Shown here: positions 35,655 through 44,802 of the stretch, one piece after another
Layout: each line of letters starts with the position of its first letter
How positions within the stretch are numbered: position 1 is the stretch's first letter
NCBI RefSeq assembly: GCF_029946005.1
Contig: NZ_JAQSDR010000039.1
Location: 1 to 64,000 of the forward strand
DNA length: 64,000 nt
DNA from: Aquabacterium sp.
Lineage (GTDB): Bacteria; Pseudomonadota; Gammaproteobacteria; Burkholderiales; Burkholderiaceae_C
Reading direction: 5' to 3'
Made by a program: the position numbers and the translations under genes
The notes under the pieces: model-generated
Told to the model about the DNA's origin: nothing
Databases searched by the model: none
What the model saw: the letters and a program-made list of their open reading frames with translations, nothing else

Positions 35655-36730
35655 TCAGGGCTGCGCGGCCACCACCGGCCAATCGATCTCGGCCTTGTTG
35701 GAACATTCGGACGCCGCGCTGTACACACTGCACCGGATGCGCTTCATGACCTTGAGGCCTTGCTTGTCGTAAAAGCCCTTGCTGGCCAACTCGACACGCA
35801 AGTCGCGCTGAGACACAACAAAGGCCAGCGCGTCTTCGGTGGAGTAGTCCACAACTTGGCTGGCGGGCACGTCGGCCTCGGCCTTGCGCACGGCCACCAC
35901 CGCTTGGTCGAATTGCGACGACCAGTACTGGCGGGATTTCTCGCCAAAACCCGCCGGAAAGCGGTTGCGGTCCAGCACCAGTTGCATGGTGCTGAACGCC
36001 AGCGGAAACCGCGACACCCCACCCTTGGTTCCCACGCCCCGGTAGATTTCCAGCGGCTTGTAGGCCACGGCGGGCGCAAAAATCACGTCCACGCTGCCAT
36101 TGTTGAACTTGGTGACAAAGTTGCTGATGTCGGAAGACACGGGCTGAGCCCCAATACGCTGGATCAGGTAGGCCTGCACCTTGTCGTCGTCAAAGGCCGG
36201 CATGCGGGTGCCGGCAAAACCTTTCTTGAAGATCGCCCGGTCGCGCGCGAAGGTGTAGATACCGCCCATCGGGATGATCCCACCCACTTCAAAGCGGTCT
36301 TGCACCGCCAGCTTGGCCGCCACCGGCGAGGCAAAAAGCTGAATGGCCTTGCGGACAACGTCGTAGCTGGCCTCCAAGTCGATCTTGCCGTCCTTGATGA
36401 TGGTGGACGCGCCGGCGTAGTCAATGGCCACCGTGATGGGGTTGTACGGCCGGGTGTGGCCAGCAAGGCATCACATTGGCCCACGCGGAAATCCTCGGAG
36501 GCCACGCGTTCGTCCGTGTACGCCTTGAGTCTCACTTCCACGCCCAGCTTCTGCGCGGCCAGGGCATAGCTCTTGGCCGCGTCAAACAGCGGGCCTGCCG
36601 CACCGATCGGATCCCACACGCACAGGCTGGGCGAACTGCCCTCAGCGGCCAAGGCCGGCGCACTGGCCATGCACAGGGCAGTCAGCAGCGCCCCCCACTT
36701 GAGTTTGAATTCAGCTCGAATGTTCTTCAT
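35655..36730 (-). pseudogene. TRAP-associated solute-binding protein, frameshifted
   Basis: Two overlapping frames make one exported binding protein. Frame one starts MKNIRAEFKL at 36730 with a signal peptide ending APALAAE and runs to QCDALLAT. Frame two resumes at TRPYNPITVAIDYAG and ends at 35655. The break at 36450-36460 fits a loss of about 10 bases around the expected TGLR-like residues of this family. It resembles solute receptors sometimes named AdeT-like, found with large TRAP permeases. The permease gene lies directly upstream and is intact. The second half is well conserved, so decay is recent or the break is a sequencing error. Confidence 0.75.
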
Positions 36731-36801
36731 GACCATGAGATCCCTGTCGGTTGATTGATTGAAAATTTGCGAAGCCAATGCGCTGCCCGAACGTTCATGG
36801 C

Positions 36802-38979
36802 TCATGACCACCAGCGCAAGATGGGCTCGAAGATGCTGAAGCGCTGCACGGCCAACGGCACGAATGCCACCAGCAGCAAGCTGATGGACATCACGGTGCA
36901 AGGCAGGATCCAGCGTTCGTAGCGCCGGTAGAACGACAACCCTTCCACCTCTCGGTCTGATCTCTCGATTTCGGCCTCGCCCACAACCTGGCGAGTGAGC
37001 AACTGATTCAGCGCCACCGGCGGAAGCAGGTAACCCAGCTCGAAGGCCACGAGCACCATCATCCAGAAGTTCACGGGATCGATGCCGTTGCGATAAGCCA
37101 TGGGGGCCAGCGTGCTCGACACCAGGATGATGGCACCCAAGGGCTCCATGACCATGCCCAGCAGCACCTTGACCAGCACCAGAAAGCCCATGGCCAGCCA
37201 GACGTTTGGAAAATGCTGCGGCAGCATGCCCATCACTTCGGAACGCTCGACCATGCCGCCCACCAACTGCGTGGCCACCATCAAGGTGATGTAGGAGCCC
37301 ACGTGCTCCACGGTTTCGGCGGTCGCCACCCGGATCGCCGGCCCGGTGTCCTGGGAAGAGGCCATGCCGATGGACGCGGGAAACGATGCTGCCACGGGAC
37401 CAGCATGCTCCTTGCCCACCCGTGATCCGATCGCCTTGTCGAGCACCAGCACCGTCAACATCAAGATGGGCAGGATGCTCGCCGCCGAGTTCTCATCGAA
37501 ATGGGTGTCCAGCACCTGGCCATAAAACAGCAGGATCGCCCCGATCAAGGCCACATAGGGCAGGACCGATTTCATCTCTCGCAGCATGGCGGGCATGGCC
37601 ACCATGGGCGATGCCATGCCGATGCTCGCTTGCCCACGCGCCTTCGCCGAGACCTGCGAGGCGATGAAGAACATCGTCGAAGTGAGCGCAAAGACAAAGC
37701 CGCCCCAGTAAAACAACTGCGTGGTTGTGACCTGCCGGTTCAGCGCCGCGATGCCTACCACCAACAGGCTGGGCCGCAAAACGGCGCCCAGCGAACCCGA
37801 CATGGCCGTGGCCGCCAAGGCGTACTGGCTGGTGCCGCCCGCAGCCCTCACCTCGTGGTAAATGAGCGCGCCCGCGGCAATCACGAACACGCTGGACACG
37901 CCGGCATAAGCCGTGGGCAGGCCGGCGGCCAGCAAGATGATGTACGTCAGGACTTCAGGTGACAGCTTCCAGGGACGCATGACATTCATGAACAGGATCA
38001 CCAGGCGGCTTTGCTTGAAAAGCATGCCGGCCCAGATGTGCAAGGCCAGCGCCAAGGGCAAGCTCATGAAATCGAGCAGCTTGTTGGCGTAGATGGCCGG
38101 GCCAGACGGATGGCCTTCCAGGAAAAAATACACGCTGCTGATGACGCACATCCAAGCCACCAGCGGAACGCATTGCAGCGATTTCAGCCAGCCGCCAGGT
38201 TCAGGCAGCGCCGCAGGCAGCGGGCGCATCACACGCCAGGCACTGACCAGCGCCAATACGGCGAACAAGCCCATCCACATGAAGTAGACCTGCGGCGCAT
38301 CCACCGGCACGCCAGAGCTCATCGACAGGCGATAAAAGCGCACGAACGAATACAGCAACATGCCGCTGGCCAACAGCATGCTCAACGACTGCGCCAAGTA
38401 GTCATGCGCGCGGCGGGGCGGACGCACAGAGATGTGCTGGTGCCGCAGCGTGGCGTGGGCTGCCGTGAAGGCCAGCAGCAACAACAGGATCAAGGCCCGG
38501 TTGTTCGAGCCCAGCAGGTAGAGGCCCAGGAAGCTGGTTTCCAGCGTGCGGAACGTCACCAGCGATGGTGTGATGTTCGACTTGATGCCTTGGTAGATCG
38601 CATGCCTGGCCGTGCAGACCTTGGCCTCTTCCTCTATCGAGGCGCGCAAGGCGGCGGGGTCCTGTTGGCTGGACTCGAACATCGCGTCGATGTCGTCCTT
38701 GCTCGACCCGGTGCCTGCCGCCAACTGCCTGGCCACCTCGGCTTGAACATCCATGTTCCGCTGGCAAGTGGGCGCCACCGGATCGGCCCGGAGCATGAAG
38801 TACTGGATCTGATGCGAAGGATCACCAAACAGCTTGTCGCCCAGCTTGAGCAATTGCCCATGCACCATCTCACCCGTGCTGAGGATCAAGATCAAGACCA
38901 GCAGCACGACCGTGGGCCAGGTTGTCAGCCAGCTGGCCGCGCCATGGCCTGCGCCCTTGTCAGCCAGGGTGTCCTTCAT
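36802..38979 (-). CDS. Large TRAP transporter permease (fused DctQ/DctM type)
   Basis: A 725-residue inner-membrane protein with many hydrophobic segments. The N-terminal third has one membrane segment, then a periplasmic loop (about 45-150) with two cysteines, then four segments, resembling an expanded small subunit. The C-terminal two-thirds has DctM-like motifs such as MVMEPLGAIILVSSTLAPMAYRNGID in parts and a final FELGYLLPPVALNQLL. It is followed by the frameshifted binding-protein gene after 71 bp, and the pair forms a TRAP system of unknown substrate. Upstream is a Shine-Dalgarno AGGAGA. Confidence 0.8.
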   Translation of the reverse strand: MKDTLADKGAGHGAASWLTTWPTVVLLVLILILSTGEMVHGQLLKLGDKLFGDPSHQIQYFMLRADPVAPTCQRNMDVQAEVARQLAAGTGSSKDDIDAMFESSQQDPAALRASIEEEAKVCTARHAIYQGIKSNITPSLVTFRTLETSFLGLYLLGSNNRALILLLLLAFTAAHATLRHQHISVRPPRRAHDYLAQSLSMLLASGMLLYSFVRFYRLSMSSGVPVDAPQVYFMWMGLFAVLALVSAWRVMRPLPAALPEPGGWLKSLQCVPLVAWMCVISSVYFFLEGHPSGPAIYANKLLDFMSLPLALALHIWAGMLFKQSRLVILFMNVMRPWKLSPEVLTYIILLAAGLPTAYAGVSSVFVIAAGALIYHEVRAAGGTSQYALAATAMSGSLGAVLRPSLLVVGIAALNRQVTTTQLFYWGGFVFALTSTMFFIASQVSAKARGQASIGMASPMVAMPAMLREMKSVLPYVALIGAILLFYGQVLDTHFDENSAASILPILMLTVLVLDKAIGSRVGKEHAGPVAASFPASIGMASSQDTGPAIRVATAETVEHVGSYITLMVATQLVGGMVERSEVMGMLPQHFPNVWLAMGFLVLVKVLLGMVMEPLGAIILVSSTLAPMAYRNGIDPVNFWMMVLVAFELGYLLPPVALNQLLTRQVVGEAEIERSDREVEGLSFYRRYERWILPCTVMSISLLLVAFVPLAVQRFSIFEPILRWWS

Positions 38980-39126
38980 GCATGTCTCTCCTGAAATATT
39001 TTTAATCGTCGCCTTGACTCAAGGGATAACCGCCCCGATGGCAAGGTGCCAGGGCACTATAAACTGCCTCCGGCCAGCCCCATGAGCGGGTTTACAGGCA
39101 CGCGATCCGAACAAGGACCCCACACC

Positions 39127-39492
39127 ATGATGAACACCGCCGCCACCATCCTGACCGCCCTGGTCGCGCTGTTGCACCTGTATTTCATGGTGCTCGAGAT
39201 GTACTTCTGGGATAAGCCACTGGGGCGCAAGGCATTTGGCCTGAAGCCTGATTTCGCCACCGCCTCCAAGGCCTTGGCCGCCAACCAGGGTCTGTACAAC
39301 GGCTTTCTGGTGGCGGGCCTGGTGTGGGGCCTTTGGTTGGGTGCCGCAGGCCATGACATCAAGGTCTTCTTCCTGGGTTGCGTGATCGTGGCCGGGGTAT
39401 TCGGGGCTGCCACCGTCAGCCGCAAGATCTTCTTCGTGCAAGCCTTGCCCGCCATCATCGCGCTGGCTTTGCTGCTCGTGCAGAATGCCTGA
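39127..39492 (+). CDS. DUF1304-family small membrane protein
   Basis: A 121-residue inner-membrane protein with four hydrophobic segments. The family motif LHLYFMVLEMYFWDKPLGRK (residues 17-36) with KALAANQGLYNGFLVAGL is typical of DUF1304. Its function is unknown. The ATG at 39127 is preceded by AAGGA; a longer frame from 39046 is unlikely. It is divergent from the TRAP permease and 25 bp before a GST gene. Confidence 0.88.
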   Translation: MMNTAATILTALVALLHLYFMVLEMYFWDKPLGRKAFGLKPDFATASKALAANQGLYNGFLVAGLVWGLWLGAAGHDIKVFFLGCVIVAGVFGAATVSRKIFFVQALPAIIALALLLVQNA

Positions 39493-39517
39493 CACCCCAT
39501 CAAAACTGGAGGCCCTC

Positions 39518-40147
39518 ATGAGCACGGACCAGCACGTCACCTTCTACCACTCACCCAATTCGCGCTCGGCCGGCGTGCTGGTGCTGCTGGAAGAATTGAA
39601 CGCCGACTACGAAACCTACGTCCTCAACCTCAAAGCGGGCGAGCAGCGCAAGGCCGACTACCTGGGCATCAACCCCATGGGCAAGGTGCCCGCCATCAAG
39701 CATGGCGAGGCGCTGGTCACCGAACAGGTCGCCATCTACCAGTACCTGGCTGAGCTGTACCCCGAAGCCGGGTTGGCACCTCAAATCGGATCGCCCTTGC
39801 GGGGACCGTTTCTGCGCTGGCTGGCCTTCTATGGCTCCAGCTTTGAACCCGCCTTGGTCGACAAGTCGCAAAAACGCGAGCCAATGCCGCCCTCGACCTG
39901 TCCCCATGGTGACTTCGACACCATGTTCAAGACGCTGACCGACCAACTGGCCAAGGGCCCTTACATCCTGGGCGATCAGTTCAGCGCCGCCGACGTGCTG
40001 TGGGCCAACGCTTTGCGCTGGACCACCATGTTCAAACTCGTGCCTCTGACGCCGGTCATCCAGGCCTACATCGACCGGGTCACCTCGCGCCCGGCGGCCG
40101 CGCGCGCCGCCGCCAAGGACCAGCAACTGATCGCCGCCCAGGCCTGA
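39518..40147 (+). CDS. Glutathione S-transferase family protein
   Basis: A 209-residue GST. The thioredoxin-like domain has the catalytic SPNSRS (residues 9-14), the cis-proline in MGKVPAIKHG and the glutathione-binding TEQVAIYQYLAE. The helical domain follows, with ILGDQFSAADVLWANAL. The physiological substrate is unknown; reductive or conjugating detoxification is typical. A GGAGG lies eight bases before the ATG at 39518. It ends 9 bp before an FMN-binding protein gene and may be cotranscribed with DUF1304. Confidence 0.88.
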   Translation: MSTDQHVTFYHSPNSRSAGVLVLLEELNADYETYVLNLKAGEQRKADYLGINPMGKVPAIKHGEALVTEQVAIYQYLAELYPEAGLAPQIGSPLRGPFLRWLAFYGSSFEPALVDKSQKREPMPPSTCPHGDFDTMFKTLTDQLAKGPYILGDQFSAADVLWANALRWTTMFKLVPLTPVIQAYIDRVTSRPAAARAAAKDQQLIAAQA

Positions 40148-40156
40148 GACTCAAAC

Positions 40157-40798
40157 GTGTACTCACCTGCCCACTTTGACGAGTCAAGGCCAGAGGTTCT
40201 GCAGGGCTTGATTCACGCCCACCCCCTGGCCACCTTAGTCACCCTGTCCGCCGATGGCCTGACGGCCAATCACATCCCGCTGCACCTGCAAGCCGATGGC
40301 TCTGCCTTGGGCAAGCTGGTGGGGCACGTGGCACGTGCCAACCCGTTGTGGCAGAACTCCGATCCCTCGGCCGACGTGCTGGTCATCTTTCAGGGGCCCA
40401 ATGCCTACATCACGCCATCCTGGTACGCCACCAAGCAAGACGGCGGCAAGGTCGTGCCCACGTGGAACTATGCCGTGGTGCATGCCCATGGCCGATTGCT
40501 GGTGAAAGACGACCCGCAGTGGGTGCGCGCGCAATTGGCGTCCATGACTGCCCAGCACGAGGCCTCTCGGGCCGAGCCCTGGGCCGTGTCAGATGCCCCT
40601 CGCGAGTTCACCGATCGGCTGCTGCAAGCCATCGTGGGCATCGAAATCCCGATCACCCGCCTGCAAGGTAAGTGGAAGGTCAGTCAGAACCAGCCAGCGC
40701 AGAACCGCACCAGCGTGATTGCCGGGTTGAACGGACAAGACCATTCCGGCCCGGCAGCAGACATGGCCACCCTGGTGGCCGCTCATTCACCGTCTTAG
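40157..40798 (+). CDS. FMN-binding negative transcriptional regulator-like protein (PaiB family)
   Basis: A 213-residue cytoplasmic protein of the PaiB/FMN-binding split-barrel family. It starts YSPAHFDESRPEVL and contains GPNAYITPSWYATK and VPTWNYAVVHAHG, all family hallmarks. Bacillus PaiB represses protease genes, but the proteobacterial relatives are mostly uncharacterised and may simply be flavin-binding enzymes. The start is GTG at 40157. It follows the GST gene by 9 bp and precedes the Nudix gene by 20 bp. Confidence 0.85.
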   Translation: MYSPAHFDESRPEVLQGLIHAHPLATLVTLSADGLTANHIPLHLQADGSALGKLVGHVARANPLWQNSDPSADVLVIFQGPNAYITPSWYATKQDGGKVVPTWNYAVVHAHGRLLVKDDPQWVRAQLASMTAQHEASRAEPWAVSDAPREFTDRLLQAIVGIEIPITRLQGKWKVSQNQPAQNRTSVIAGLNGQDHSGPAADMATLVAAHSPS

Positions 40799-40818
40799 TC
40801 ACGTCGAGCCGAGGAAAC

Positions 40819-41337
40819 ATGGCCTTCAAGTTCTGCCCCCAATGTGCCCAGCCCCTGCAAGAGCGCGAGCTGGACACCGTCATGCGGCTGTCCTGCCTGG
40901 ACACCAACTGCACCTACGTGCATTGGGACAACCCGGTGCCCGTGGTGGCCGCCGTGGTTGAACATGAAGGTGCAATCATCCTGGCGCGCAACAAAGCCTG
41001 GCCGGTGCCCTTCTATGCGCTGATCACGGGGTTTCTGGAGAAGTCAGACCCCAGCCCCAAAGAGGCCATCGAGCGAGAGGTGATGGAGGAGTTGGGCCTG
41101 CAGGCACAAGGCACCCACTTCATTGGCCACTACGCCTTCCCGCGCCAGAACCAGATCATCATCGCGTACCACGTGCCCGCCACGGGTGTGATCACGCTGG
41201 GCGACGAACTGGTGGACTACAAGCGCATTGCACCTGCAAAAGCGCGCTACTGGCCATCCAGCACAGGCCTGGCTTTGCGCGACTGGCTGATTGGCCGGGG
41301 GCACGAGCCCCAGGCGCTGGATCTACCCAAGCTTTGA
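40819..41337 (+). CDS. Nudix hydrolase with N-terminal zinc ribbon
   Basis: A 172-residue protein. A small zinc ribbon comes first (Cys6, Cys9, Cys26 and Cys31, roughly). The Nudix box follows as GFLEKSDPSPKEAIEREVMEELG in parts (GF, E, REVMEELG), near residues 75-98. It resembles the NAD+ diphosphatase NudC group but is shorter. It hydrolyses a nucleoside diphosphate derivative, of which NADH is one candidate. GAGGAA precedes the ATG at 40819. The 3' end overlaps the convergent ribA gene by 15 bp. Confidence 0.85.
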   Translation: MAFKFCPQCAQPLQERELDTVMRLSCLDTNCTYVHWDNPVPVVAAVVEHEGAIILARNKAWPVPFYALITGFLEKSDPSPKEAIEREVMEELGLQAQGTHFIGHYAFPRQNQIIIAYHVPATGVITLGDELVDYKRIAPAKARYWPSSTGLALRDWLIGRGHEPQALDLPKL

Positions 41338-42006
41338 AGGGTCGTCGTCCTCGGTTTTGGGCGGGATGTATTCGGGCAGCCAGTCCATGTGATGGCCCAA
41401 TTTGAGGGCCTTGGTGGCCAGGTAATGGTGGTTTTCCGACTGCGACTGGCTGCGCACGGGCACCCGCTCCACCACCTTGACGCCATGCTTTTCCAAGGTG
41501 GACACCTTGCGGGGGTTGTTGGTCATCAGGCGCACCGAATCGACCCCCAACAGCGACAGCATCTGCGCGGCCACCTCGAAATTGCGCAAATCGGCGGGAA
41601 AGCCCAAACGCAGATTCGCCTCGACCGTGTCCAACCCTTCATCTTGCAAAGCGTAGGCCTTCAGCTTGTTGATCAGGCCGATGCCGCGCCCCTCCTGGCG
41701 CAGGTAAAGCACCACGCCGCTGCCCTGCTTGCCGATTTCATCCAGCGCGAAATGCAGCTGGGGGCCACAGTCACAGCGCAGCGAGCCGAACACGTCGCCG
41801 GTCATGCACTCACTGTGCACGCGAACCAGCGCCGTGCCCTGGACCTCGCCCATGACCAGGGCAACGTGCTCCAGGCCAGAGGGCTCTTCCTTGAACAGCT
41901 TCATGGTGAAAGTGCCGTGCTCGGTGGGCACACGGGCTTGGGCCACCAAGGACACCTGCTGCGGTACAGGGGCCAGGGGGCGACTGGAGTCTTGCGGCGA
42001 ATTCAT
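41323..42006 (-). CDS. ribA: GTP cyclohydrolase II
   Basis: A 227-residue enzyme for the first step of riboflavin synthesis, converting GTP to a diaminopyrimidine phosphate. The zinc cysteines are in SECMTGDVFGSLRCDC (near residues 66-81). The catalytic LRQEGRGIGLINKLKAY and DLRNFEVAAQML are also present. It is a standalone type, without fused ribB. It overlaps the Nudix gene end, convergent. The start ATG at 42006 gives a typical length. Confidence 0.95.
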   Translation of the reverse strand: MNSPQDSSRPLAPVPQQVSLVAQARVPTEHGTFTMKLFKEEPSGLEHVALVMGEVQGTALVRVHSECMTGDVFGSLRCDCGPQLHFALDEIGKQGSGVVLYLRQEGRGIGLINKLKAYALQDEGLDTVEANLRLGFPADLRNFEVAAQMLSLLGVDSVRLMTNNPRKVSTLEKHGVKVVERVPVRSQSQSENHHYLATKALKLGHHMDWLPEYIPPKTEDDDPSKLG

Positions 42007-42047
42007 CAGCTTGTGTTTTCGGGAAATCCTCGGGAAAGTCCCGTTCC

Positions 42048-42695
42048 TTATCTCTGTATTTTCGCAGATGCGTCAATACCCCCGAAATTAGACAGCCAGG
42101 TGGCCAATTCTGCCGCCGTGCGCACCCCCAATTTCGAGAAAACCCGCGCCCGGTGGACCTCGACCGTGCGCACCGCGATGTGCAATTCGTCGGCGATGAC
42201 TTTGTTGAGCTTGCCTGCCGCGACCCGGGGCATGACCTCGCGCTCTCGTTCGCTCAGGCTGGCCAGGCGAGCATGGCCTTCCGCTTGCCGGGCATCATCC
42301 AGCAACATCGCGCGCTCGATCGTCACGGCCTGCTCAATGCGATCGACCAGGGTGTTGTCGGCATACGGTTTTTCCAGAAAATCGAAGGCGCCCTTCTTGA
42401 GCGATTCGACCACCATGGGGATGTCGCCATGCCCGCTGAGGAACAACAGCGGGTTGCGGATGCCTTGCGTCAGCAACTCCTCGTGCAACACCAGGCCCGA
42501 CATGGGCTCCATGCGCACATCGACCAGGAAAACGCCCCGGACCGGGCGCGGACAAGACGCCAGGTAAGCCAGCACCGCCGCCCCGCCGTCAAAGCTGAAA
42601 ACCAGCAGCCCGCGCGATCCCAGCAAAAAGGCCAAAGCGTCTCGGACCACGGTGTCATCGTCCACCAGATAAACAATGCCTTGATCGGGGTTCAT
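42048..42695 (-). CDS. dctR: LuxR/FixJ-type response regulator for C4-dicarboxylates (DctR-like)
   Basis: A 215-residue response regulator with an N-terminal receiver (VDDDTVVRD at the start, phosphoacceptor Asp59 in FLVDVRMEP, Lys near 109 in LEKPYAD) and a C-terminal LuxR-type HTH (LSEREREVMPRVAAG to VEVHRARVFSKLG). Its start overlaps the kinase stop by ATGA. This type, rather than an NtrC-like DctD, works with DctS in Rhodobacter capsulatus to control TRAP dctPQM, which is the divergent operon here. The operator is likely the palindrome at 44728-44741. Confidence 0.85.
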   Translation of the reverse strand: MNPDQGIVYLVDDDTVVRDALAFLLGSRGLLVFSFDGGAAVLAYLASCPRPVRGVFLVDVRMEPMSGLVLHEELLTQGIRNPLLFLSGHGDIPMVVESLKKGAFDFLEKPYADNTLVDRIEQAVTIERAMLLDDARQAEGHARLASLSEREREVMPRVAAGKLNKVIADELHIAVRTVEVHRARVFSKLGVRTAAELATWLSNFGGIDASAKIQR

Positions 42696-44674
42696 GCGGG
42701 TTCCTCCAGGTCTTCGGGGCGCAGGCAGGGCACGGTGAAGGACAAGCTGGCTCCACCGCCGATGACCTCTTCGGCATCCAGGCCACCATAGTGCAACTCG
42801 ATGATCGAGCGGCAAATGGCCAGCCCCATGCCCATGCCATCGGATTTGGTGGAATAAAAGGGCTGGCACAGTTGATCGATGCTGCGGCCACCCAGACCTG
42901 GCCCGCTGTCGGTGACCACCACTTTGGCAAAACGCCCGCCTGCGCCAAGCAAGGTCTGGATGTGGACCCGACGTGGTTGATCGGTATGGGCCAGTTCATC
43001 GCAAGCGTTGCGGACCAGGTTGGCCGCCACCTGCTCGATGAGGATGGGGTCGGCCATCACCCTGGGCAGGCTGGCGTCCAGCTCGGTGGTGACCGCAATG
43101 CCATGGCGCGCGATCTCGCGGCTGAGCAAGGCCACGGCCGAGGCCACCACCTGGTTGAGGTCGCAGGGTTCGCGCTGGGGCTCACGCCGGGTCAGGAACT
43201 CACGGATGCGTTTGACGATGCGCCCCGCGTGCGAGGCCTGTTCGCCCATGCGTTTCAGGGCAATCAGCAAGGCCGGGTCGCTGCCCGGCTCGCGGCTGAG
43301 TGAGTTCAGCACGCCCGCGTTGTAGCTGGCAATGGCCGACAGGGGTTGGTTCAACTCATGCGCCAGGGTCGAGGCCACCTCGCCCAGCATCGTCAGGCGC
43401 GAGTGGTGGGCCATGGTGTCAGCCTGCTTGCGCTCGCGCTCTTCCAGGCGCTTGCGCTCGGTCACGTTCAGGATCGAGGCCATCCAGCCGATGTGCTGGC
43501 CTTTGGCATCCACCAAAGGGGCTTCCAGCACCACCACTTCCAGAATCTGCCCATCGCGGTGTTGCCAGCGCGACTCATAGCCCTCGCTCGGCGCCTGGCC
43601 GGCCATGTTGCGCAAATGCCGCTGCATCGCCTGATCCAGCTCCTGGCTGGGCCAGTAGGGCATGGGCGGCATGGCGCCGATCAGCTCTTCGGGCTGATAG
43701 CCCAGCATGTCGGCCATGGTCTTGTTGACGTAAACCAGGCGCCCCTCCAGGTCACGCGCCCGGATGCCCACGGCCAGCGAATCTTCCATCGCCGTTCGCC
43801 AGGCGGCTTCGGTGCGCCAGGCCTCTTCCGCGCGCGACACGCCCTGCATCTGGCGCCGCAGCATCCAGCTGGCACCACCGATCAGCAGCACAAAACCGCT
43901 CATCAACACCACCGGCAAGGTGCGCCACCAAGGCTTGATGGTCTCGCGCGCTGAAAGCTCCAGAAAGGCCTGGGGCAGCGAAGGCCCCGCCGGCACTCGG
44001 TACCAGGCCTGGCGGGCCAGTCGCGGGCCGTCAATCGTGGAGGCAATCACTTCGCCCAGCTCATCGACCAGGCGGATGTCGTACTTGCGGGCCAGCCACC
44101 AGGGCACCTTCTGGCGCAAGACCTCGGCAGGCATGTAACGCGCCACCAGCAAGCCAGCAGGCTTGCCACCCCAGTCTTGCAAGGGTGCCGACAAATGCCC
44201 TGCCAACCCCCGCTCATCCGCTCCGCTGCGCGCCGACGAATGGGCGGGCATGCTGTCATCGGGCACCTGCACCACGATGCGCCCTTTGGCGTCCAGCCAG
44301 GTCACGCTGATCCAGAAGCGGCGCAGGCCATCAAGCACCAGGGCGTGTTGGGCAAATGCATTGTCAGACAAGTTTTCGGCCTTGATCACATCGGCCAGCG
44401 TCCGCAGCCGGGCGGCTTCGGCATCGAGTCGGTTGCTGACCTGGGCCTCCAGCGACAGGGCATCGGAGATCATCTCGGCCCGCTGGCTGTCCAGGTCGGC
44501 TAGCTCCACCGAGCGCAACCAGCCCATCACACCGCCCACAAACATGAGGGACAACAGCAAAGGCCAGGCCCACAGGTGTGGCATCACCGACACGAAAGAG
44601 CCCCCCACCCGCCACCGGGGCTGCGGGGGCACGGCCAGCGTGGGTCGGGGTGGCGCACTGATGGGGGGGCTCAT
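42692..44674 (-). CDS. dctS: Sensor histidine kinase, DctS type
   Basis: A 660-residue membrane kinase. Two hydrophobic segments (about 33-53 and 250-272) frame a periplasmic sensor domain. A PAS domain follows (about 290-400, LVYVNKTMADMLGYQPEEL), then the histidine box LAHELNQPLSAI (His near 455) and a HATPase_c domain with LVRNACDELAH and GPGLGG. It resembles the DctB/DctS dicarboxylate sensors. The ATG at 44674 avoids unlikely extra sequence. It is divergent from dctP, so it probably senses the substrate that the TRAP system carries. Confidence 0.85.
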   Translation of the reverse strand: MSPPISAPPRPTLAVPPQPRWRVGGSFVSVMPHLWAWPLLLSLMFVGGVMGWLRSVELADLDSQRAEMISDALSLEAQVSNRLDAEAARLRTLADVIKAENLSDNAFAQHALVLDGLRRFWISVTWLDAKGRIVVQVPDDSMPAHSSARSGADERGLAGHLSAPLQDWGGKPAGLLVARYMPAEVLRQKVPWWLARKYDIRLVDELGEVIASTIDGPRLARQAWYRVPAGPSLPQAFLELSARETIKPWWRTLPVVLMSGFVLLIGGASWMLRRQMQGVSRAEEAWRTEAAWRTAMEDSLAVGIRARDLEGRLVYVNKTMADMLGYQPEELIGAMPPMPYWPSQELDQAMQRHLRNMAGQAPSEGYESRWQHRDGQILEVVVLEAPLVDAKGQHIGWMASILNVTERKRLEERERKQADTMAHHSRLTMLGEVASTLAHELNQPLSAIASYNAGVLNSLSREPGSDPALLIALKRMGEQASHAGRIVKRIREFLTRREPQREPCDLNQVVASAVALLSREIARHGIAVTTELDASLPRVMADPILIEQVAANLVRNACDELAHTDQPRRVHIQTLLGAGGRFAKVVVTDSGPGLGGRSIDQLCQPFYSTKSDGMGMGLAICRSIIELHYGGLDAEEVIGGGASLSFTVPCLRPEDLEEPA

Positions 44675-44727
44675 GCACCTGAGTCTATGTCGGCCCTTTG
44701 TGAGGAGGCCAGGCGCCAACGCACAAA

Positions 44728-44741
44728 TGTGGAACTCCACA
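44728..44741. promoter_or_regulatory. Palindrome between dctS and dctP, candidate DctR operator
   Basis: TGTGGA-AC-TCCACA is a perfect 6+6 inverted repeat with a 2-bp centre. It lies in the 128-bp divergent gap between dctS and dctP, 61 bp before the dctP start. It is the best operator candidate for DctR. No sigma-54 elements were seen, consistent with a LuxR-type regulator. Confidence 0.5.
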
Positions 44742-44802
44742 ATTTCCCCGGCAGGCTCCGAGGGAAACAATCCGGCTGACCCCATACCCTGAGGAGACCA
44801 AC

